This document shows, piece after piece, positions 1 to 9,000 of a stretch of DNA of 17,683 bases. The DNA comes from CAZFPA01 sp964520975. Its GTDB lineage: Bacteria; Bacillota; Negativicutes; Selenomonadales; Selenomonadaceae. Position 1 is the stretch's first letter, and each line of letters opens with the position of its first letter. A program made the translations under genes and the position numbers. The DNA lies in NCBI GenBank assembly GCA_964520975.1, contig CAZFPA010000041.1:1-17683 (forward strand), written 5' to 3'. Below the pieces are notes generated by a model. The model saw nothing but the letters and a program-made list of their open reading frames with translations, ran no database searches and was not told the origin of the DNA.

Positions 1-69
1 GATACAAATAGACGCATTTTTGTGTACAAAATTGAAAAGCGTGGATTTTCCATGGGAAGGGATGGCAAA

Positions 70-3000
70 ATGGGAAAAGATATTTACATAACGGAGGACA
101 CAGCGGGCAAATATCCTTTGACACAGGCACAGCGAGGAGTTTATTTTGAGGCGGTCCGGCATCCGGAACGGATGAATTATAATCTGGCACTGGATATGCG
201 CTTTTCCCGCCAGGTGGATACTGGAAAGCTGCAGCAGGCTGTCCAAAATATAGTAGATGCTTTTCCGGTGTTCCGTACCAGAATATGCGAGGAACATGGT
301 GAGATTTTGCAATATTCAGACTCATCCCTACGGATAGAGGTACCTGTTGAGCAGCTTTCGGAAGAGGCGGTACAGGCCCGCATTGAACAGTTCGTGCGGC
401 CCTTTGATCTGGAAAAAGGGCCATTGGTGCGTTTTCTTCTTTTGGAGACACCGCAGTCACTCTGGCTGGTGCAGGATATCCACCATATTATTTCGGATGG
501 AACAACGGTTACCCGCATCAATAAAATGCTGGATGCGGCTTATCGCGGGGAGGCTTTGCCTGAAGAGGAGGTAAACCTTTACGCCTATGCCCAAAGAGAG
601 CAGGCTGAACGCCAATCTGCGCGCTATGAGGCGGCTGCGGCTTATTATCGTGAACGCTTTGCCGGAGCGGAAGCATCGCGGCTGCCGGAGAAGCTGTCGT
701 CGAAAGAGGGGAATTATCGGCTGTTGGAGTTCCACCTGGATCGAGGACCGGTCCAGCGATTCTGTGAGGCAAACCATTTCAGCGCCATCTGGCTTTTCAT
801 GTCGGCTTTCGAGCTGGTGGTGTCGCGTTTGAACCGTGCGGACAAGGTGGTATATACTTCACCCTATCATGGACGCTTGGCAGCGGATATCAAGAGCACC
901 CTGGGGATGTTTGTCCAGACCATTCCGCTTCTGACGGAGATACCGGCGGAGGATTCTGTACTGGATTTCATCAAGGGCCATAAGGAGCCGTTTTTTGCTT
1001 CGGTAAATCATGCGCTTTATGGATTCAGTGATTTTTCCAATGAAATGGATATTAAGCCGGAGCTGACCTTTGTATATCAGGGCAATGCGGTGACGGATGA
1101 GCAGTCCATCCTGGGGGAAAAGGTTTATCAGAACCGCCTGGTCATGGGGAAATCCTGTATCGGCCTGGAGACGTTTGTCTATGCCCTTTCGGATAAGTAT
1201 ATGCTGCGTATACGGTTCACGGACAGCCAGTACAGTGATGCCTTTGTTACCTCCTTTGCCCAGGCCATGCTCCATTGTGTGGAAAATATGATGGCAGATC
1301 CGGCGGCTATGCTCCGGGATGTCAGCATCATTTCAGCGGCAGAGGAAAAGAAGCTGCTGGAACTGGGGACAGGCGAGGAACTGACCTATGACCGGGCAGC
1401 GACCTTTGTGGATCTTTTTCAACGGCAGGCGCAGCTGCGGCCGCAGGCCATTGCGGTTGTGGATGAGATGAACTCTCTGACCTATGGCGAGCTCGATGAA
1501 AAATCGGATGCCCTGGCGGAAGAACTTCTGCAGAGCGGGGTACAGCAGGACAGTTTTGTGGCGGTGATGCTGCCGCGGCGCAAGGAGTTCCTGATCAGTA
1601 CCCTTGCGGTATTCAAGGCGGGCGGGGCCTATATCCCCTTTGATGATGAATATCCGACAGAACGGCTGCAGTATATGCTGGAGGATTCTCAGGCGCGGGT
1701 GCTGATTACGACGCACAGCTTATTTGCGAAGAAAAGTGCCGAGGAAAGTTTCCCGGTAGACAAGATTGTTTTCCTGGACGATTTTGATTTTTCGCATCGG
1801 TGTGCGCCGGTGAATAAAAGCGAGCTTTCGGCGCTGGCGTATATGATCTATACTTCAGGTTCCACCGGCAGGCCCAAGGGGGTCATGGTAGAGCACCGGG
1901 GATTGCAGAATTTCATAGCGTGGCTGTCCAAACTGGAGGAACTGCGTCCGGGAGATCACTGTGCACATCAAATCAGTTTCAGCTTTGACGCGTCTGTGCA
2001 TGATCTTTATCCGCCGTTGACTGCAGGGGCGGAGCTTCATATTTTGTCGGCGGAGCTTCGCAAGGATATGGCCGGAATGTATCAGTATTTTTGCGATCAT
2101 GAAATTGCCTGCATGGCACTGCCCACACAGCTGGGGATGGAAATGCTGCGGCAGTATGATCTGCCGCTGCGCTATCTGATGCTGGGCGGCGAGCGGCTGC
2201 AGCCGATACCGTTGGGGAAAGTACGGGTATATAATGGCTACGGCCCAACAGAATTTACCGTAACATCCTCTTATCACCGGGTGGAAGTACAGGATACGGA
2301 TAATATTCCCATCGGGTGCGCTGTGCCGAATACTGTTTCCGCTATTGTGGATCGTACCGGGCAGCTGCTGCCGTGCGGCGCGGCCGGTGAGCTTTGCCTG
2401 CTGGGCTGCCAGATGGCGCGCGGCTATTGGAATCTCCCGGACAAGACCGCTGCGGTTTTTGTGGATGCTCCGTTTGCGCCAGGGGAAAGAATGTATCATA
2501 CCGGTGATCTGGTACGCTGGAATGAAGAGGGAGAACTGGAATATATTGGTCGTATCGATAAGCAGGTGAAGCTGCGGGGGTTCCGCATTGAACTTGGTGA
2601 AATAGAGAGCGCGATGAATGCTTTTCCGGGCATTGAGGGTGCGGTGGCTGCCGTCCTGGAACTGAACGGAGCCCAGCAGCTCTGCGCGTATTACACCGCA
2701 GCGTACAGCATTGATGAGGCAAAGCTGCAGGAGCAGCTTTCCCAGTCGCTTACTGCCTATATGGTGCCGAATATCTATATGCGGTTGGACAGGCTGCCGC
2801 TTACGCCAAATGGCAAGGTGGATCGCCGGGCACTGCCCGTGCCGGAGCTGAAGGCGGTGGAGATCATTGCCCCGGAAACGGAGCAGGAGAAGCAATTGTT
2901 TGCCATTGCGGCGGAATTGCTAAAAACCAGGGATTTTGGCGTGACGACCAATCTCCTGTCCATGGGGCTGACCTCTATCGGGGCTATCCGCTTGTCGCAG

Positions 3001-6000
3001 GCTGTCGGGCAGATGATGGGGCTTACGCTGAAAACAAAGGATATTCTGCAGACACCCAGTATCCGGCAGTGGGCAGACTGTCTGCAAAGCGGACAGGAGA
3101 AAGTCCGGACCTATGAGCGGCAGGAGGTCTATCCGCTCACCGAGAATCAGCTGGGTGTCTATATCGATTGGGAACAGCATCAGGACAGCCTGCAGTATAA
3201 TGTACCAACAGCCTGGAAGTTCAGCGGTATTGATCCGGAGCGGCTCAGGGCGGCACTGGAGAAAATCTTTGCGGCCCATCCTTATCTGAAGGTGCGTTTT
3301 GCGGTCCGGGACGGACAGGTCATGCAGTGTCGCAGTGATGAAGCCGCGGCGGAAATCCTGTTGGAACGGCTGGAGCGTGAACCGGAGCCGGCATTTTTCC
3401 AGAGCCGGGTGCGTCCTTTTGACCTGCTGCGGGAAAAGCTTTACCGCATGGAAATCTATGCGGCTCCTGAGCATACCTATCTTTTCATCGATATACACCA
3501 CATCATCTATGATGGCGGTTCCCTGGGCATATTGCAGCAGGCTCTGGCCGCTGCTTATACCGGCGGAGCGCTGCCTGCGGAGGCCTTCAGTGCATACGAT
3601 TATGCTCTTTTCTATCAGGAATGGAAGGAATCGGCCGGTTTTGCCGAGGCGGAAACGTATTTCGATCAGCTGGTAGAGGGGGCGGAGTCTGTCCTCTATC
3701 CGGTTTCCCAGGAGCATTCCGGCACGGCTGGCGGCAGCGAGCGGATTTGCCTCTCTATGCCGGGCGGGGCTGTGCAGGAGTTCTGCCGGAAGCAGGGAGT
3801 TACGGCAAACAGCTTTTTCATCGCCATGCTGACCCAGGTGCTGCATCGCATCACCCGGGAGGAAAAGCTGCTCATCACCACCATATCCAACGGGCGGGCT
3901 GCGGCAGCCATGGCAGATACTATGGGTATGTTCGTGCAGACCCTGCCGGTGGTGAGCCGGGCAGAGAAAGGACAGACGTCTGCAGGACTGGCGCAGTCCA
4001 TGCACCAGCAGCTGCTGGCAACCATTGAGCGGGATAAATATCCCTTTACCCAGCTGGTGGAGCGTCACGGTATCAAGCCCAATATCCTTTTTGCTTATCA
4101 AGGGGGTGTCCATGATGCACTGCAGCTGGCGGGGCAGAACGCAGCGGAGATTCCTTTGCAACTGGATACGGCCAAGACCCCACTGATGCTGCAGGTCCAG
4201 CCGGCGGGGGACGGTTATCAGCTGGCATTTACTTATGACAGCAGCAGGTATGCGGCAAAGGATATTGAGGCGCTGGGCAAAGCACTGGCATGTTTTGTAC
4301 AGGCGGCCGCCGTAAATCCGCAGCAGGAGAGTGCGGCGCTGGCTATGATCGATGCAGCCCAGAAGCAGTCGCTTCTGGAACTAGGGATGGGGGAACCGCT
4401 TGCCTTCGATAAGAGCCAGACCATCGTTGATCTGTTTGCGGCACAGGCAAAGGCGCATCCGGATTCGGTGGCGGTTGTCTATGAGGAACGGCAGTATACC
4501 TATAAGGAAATCGATGAACTTTCCACGCGGCTGGCTGTTTATCTGCAGGCTCAGGGCGTGACCAGGGAAACCGTCGTCGGCGTGATGATCGACCGCAGTG
4601 CGTGGATGGTCATTTATCCTCTGGCGGTCATGAAGGCGGGCGCTACCTATATGCCTTTGGATTACAGCTTCCCGGAGGATCGTCTGCACTATATGCTGGA
4701 GGACGCGGGGGTGTCTATGATCCTTTCCGAAGGGGACAGGGTGGAGTCTGCCCTGCCTGGCTACGGCGGACGGGTCATCAAAACGGCGGAGGTGCTGGAA
4801 CTGCCTGACACTGGCAGCAGCCTGGCACTGCACCCGGCACCGGAGGACCGGTATGTGATACTTTATACCTCAGGATCCACGGGGCGGCCCAAGGGCTGTA
4901 TGCTTGAGCATCACAGCCTAGCAAATTTCTGCCATTGGTATGTGCATGGATTTGCGATGACCGCTGCGGATCGGGGACTGGTCTATGCCAATTTTGGTTT
5001 CGATGCGCATATGATGGATATATATCCCACATTATCCTGCGGGGGAACGGTCTATATCATTCCTACGGCGATGCGGCTGGATCTGCAGAGGATTCATGAC
5101 TATATAGAAAAAAACAGGATTACGATTGCGTTCTTCACCACGCAGATTGGTGTGCAGCTCAGCACGTCCTTCCCCAACAGTTCGCTGCGCCTGATGTCTG
5201 TGGGCGGGGAAAAGCTCCTGCCGCTGCGCAAGCCGGCCTATCGCTTCTTCAATGGTTATGGGCCGACGGAATGCACGATTTTTTCTACGGTGTACGAAAT
5301 GAAAGCGGATTATGATACGGAGCGCATTGGCCGCCCCTTGGCGAATTACCAGGCGTATGTCATGGACAGCGAGCGCCAGCTCCTGCCCCGTGGGATGGCT
5401 GGTGAGCTTTATATTGCCGGGGCCGGTGTGGGCCGCGGCTATTTGAACCTGCCGGAGATGTCGGCGGATAAATTCGCTGCTGTTCAGGGGCAGCGTATGT
5501 ATCGTACCGGGGATCTGGTGCGTTGGGCAGAGGATGGAAATCTGCAATATCTCGGACGCATCGATAAGCAGGTGAAGCTCCGCGGCTTCCGTATAGAGCT
5601 GGGCGAGATCGAAAGCGTGCTGGCACGTTTCCCGGGAATTAAGAGTGCAGCGGCCGCGGTGCAGGAATTGGGCGGCGTACAGCAGCTGTGTGCTTATTAT
5701 ACCGCCGAAGAAGCTGTGGATGCGGAAAAGCTGCGGGAATATGCAGCGCAGTTTTTGACGGCGTATATGGTTCCCACCCTTTATATGCAGTTGGAGAAAC
5801 TGCCTTTGACATCCAATGGCAAGGTGGATCGTCGGGCACTGCCGGTGCCGGAGCTGAAGGCAGCGGATATTGTGCCGCCGGAAACGGAACCAGAGAAGAA
5901 GCTGTTCCGGATTGTGGCCGGGCAGCTTAAGACGGAAGCTTTTGGCGTGACGACAAATCTTATTTCCATGGGGCTTACCTCCATTGGAGCCATTCGGCTG

Positions 6001-9000
6001 TCGCTGGTGATTGACAAGGAGCTGGGGCTTACCCTGCAGACGAAGGATATTCTGCAGACACCCAGTATCCGGCAGTGGACAGGACTGCTGCAAAGCGGGC
6101 AGGAAGAGGTCAGGACCTACGAACGCCAGGAGTTCTATCCGCTCACCGAAAATCAGCTGGGGGTCTATATCGATTGGGAGCAGCATCGGGACAGTCTGCA
6201 GTACAATGTGCCGGCAGCCTGGAAGCTCAGCGGTATAGATCCGGAGCAGCTCAAGGCGGCGCTGGAGAAGATCCTTGCGGCCCATCCCTATCTGAAGGTG
6301 CGTTTTGCAGTCCGGGACGGCCAGATCATGCAGTGCCGCAGCGATGAAGCAGCGGCGGAAATCCTGCTGGAACGGCTGGATGGCGAACCGGAGCCGGCAT
6401 TTTTCCAGAGCCGGGTGCGTCCCTTTGACCTGCTCAGGGAAAAGCTTTACCGTATGGAAATCTATGCGGCTCCCGAGCATACCTATCTTTTCATCGATAT
6501 ACACCATACCATTTATGATGGCGGCTCGATGGGGATTCTGCAGCGTGACCTGGCTGTTGCTTGCGGCGGGGTGGAGCCGGCACCGGAGGTGTTCAGTGCC
6601 TATGATTATGCTTTAGGCTATCAGGAATGGAAGGAGTCCGCTGCCTACCGGGATGCGGAAGCCTATTTCAACGGGCTGGTAAAGGGGGCTGAGTCCCTGC
6701 TCTATCCGGTTTCATCGGGAGCGGATGGCTGCAGCGGCAGTAAGACTGTATCGGCTGTCCTGCCAAAGGAATCGATACAGCGTTTATGCCGGGACCAGGG
6801 CATTACAGTGAACAGCTTCTTCATCACGGCTTTGACCCAGGTGCTGGGCCGTATCACCCGGGAGGAAAAGCTGCTCATCACCACCATCTCCAATGGGCGG
6901 GCAGCGGCAAAAATGGCGGATACCATGGGCATGTTCGTGCAGACGCTGCCCGTCGTGAGCCGGACAGAAAAAGGACAGACCGTTGCGGCTGCTCTGCAAA
7001 CCATGCATCAGCAGCTTTTGGAAACGATTGAACGGGATAAATATCCCTTTACGCAGCTGGTGGAGCATCATGGTATCCAGCCCAATATTCTCTTTGCCTA
7101 TCAGGGGGATGTCCATGAAAATATGAGGCTGGGAGATGGAATCGCCGAGTCTCTTCCGCTTTCGCTGGATACCGTGAAAATGCCGCTGGCCATCAATGTT
7201 TTACCTGAGGGAGATGATTATCGGCTGCTTTTTGAGTATGACAGCAGCCTCTATACAGACAAAGACATTGAGATTCTGGCTGAGACCGTGCGGTACTTTG
7301 CTGAGGAAATGTCTGAAGCGGAGCCAGCCGGAGAAATTGACAGACTTTCTTTGTTGGCAGAATCTGAGCAGCAGCGGCTGCTGACATTGGGAACAGGGGA
7401 GGCCCTTTCCTATGATACCAGTGAGACTTTTGTGGATTTGTTTAAGAAACAGGCTCAATTGCGGCCGCAGGCCACCGCTGTGGTGGACGCGGACAGCTCT
7501 TTGACTTACAGTGCGCTGGATATGGCTTCGGATGCTCTGGCTGCGGAGCTGCTGGCTGAAGGCGTGGAACAGGACAGCTTTGCGGCGGTGATGCTGCCAC
7601 GGTGCAAGGAGTTCCTGGTCAGTACCATTGCGGTATTCAAGGCAGGTGGGGCCTATATCCCCTTTGATGATGAATATCCGCTGGATCGGCTGCAGTATAT
7701 GCTGGAGGATTCTCAGGCGCGGGTGCTGATTACGACGCACAGCTTATGGGAGAAGAAAAACGCTGAAGGGAATTTTCCTGTAGAAAATATTATTTTCCTG
7801 GATGACTTTGATTTTGCTCATCGGTGTGAGCCGGTGAATAAAAGCAAGCCTTCTGCGCTGGCGTATATGATCTATACTTCAGGCTCCACCGGCAGGCCCA
7901 AGGGGGTCATGGTAGAGCACCGGGGATTGCATAATTTGATAGCCTGGATTTCCCGGCTGGAAGAACTGCACCCAGGAGATCACTGTGCGCAGCAAGGCAG
8001 TTTCAGCTTTGATGCGTCCGTGCCGGATCTCTATCCGCCATTGACTGCCGGGGCAGAGATTCATATTTTATCGGCGGAGCTTCGCAAGGATATGGACGGA
8101 ATGTATCAGTATCTTTGTGCACATGAAATCGCCTGCATGACATTGCCCACGCAACTGGGGATGGAAATGCTGCGGCAGTATGATCTGCCGCTGCGCTATC
8201 TGATGATGGGCGGCGAGCGGCTGCAGGCGGTACCGTTGGGAAAAGTACGGGTATATAATGGCTACGGGCCAACAGAATTTACCGTAGCATCGTCTTATCA
8301 TCGGGTGGAATCACAGCGGGACACAGATAATATTCCCATCGGGCGTGCCGTTCCAAATACCATTTCAGCTATTGTGGATCGTGCCGGACATCTGCTGCCT
8401 CGCGGTGCAGCCGGTGAGCTTTGCCTGCTGGGCTGCCAGATGGCGCGCGGCTATTGGAATCTCCCGGACAAGACCGCTGCGGTTTTTGTGGATGCTCCGT
8501 TTGCGCCAGGGGAAAGAATGTATCATACCGGTGATCTGGTACGCTGGAATGAAGAGGGAGAACTGGAATATATTGGTCGTATCGATAAGCAGGTGAAGCT
8601 GCGGGGGTTCCGTATCGAACTGGGCGAGATTGAAAGCGTACTGGCAGGGTTCCCCGGAATCCAGGATGCGGTGGCAGCCGTGCAGGAAATCAATGGGGTA
8701 CAGCAGCTTTGTGCCTACTATACTGCTGTCGGCAGTATCGATGAGGCCATGCTGAAGGGGTATCTGGCCCAGTCGCTCACGGAGTACATGGTGCCGGCTA
8801 TCTATATGAAGCTGGCGGTGCTTCCCTTGACGCCGAATGGCAAGGTGGATCGCAGGGCGCTGCCGCTGCCCCAATTGGATTCTCTCTTTGCCTACGTGGC
8901 GCCGTCGAATGAAATTGAGAAAAAGATATGTACTGTTTATAGCAAAATTCTGCATCGGGAACAGGTAGGTGTGTTGGATGACTTCTTTGCCCTGGGCGGC

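Noticed and set aside
5032..6507. Long minus-strand open frame (491 codons) inside the NRPS gene
   Set aside because: It mirrors the + strand synthetase coding sequence, has no recognisable domain, and the + frame is firmly assigned. Other minus frames at 1855-2895, 2920-4161 and 11558-12412 were rejected for the same reason.
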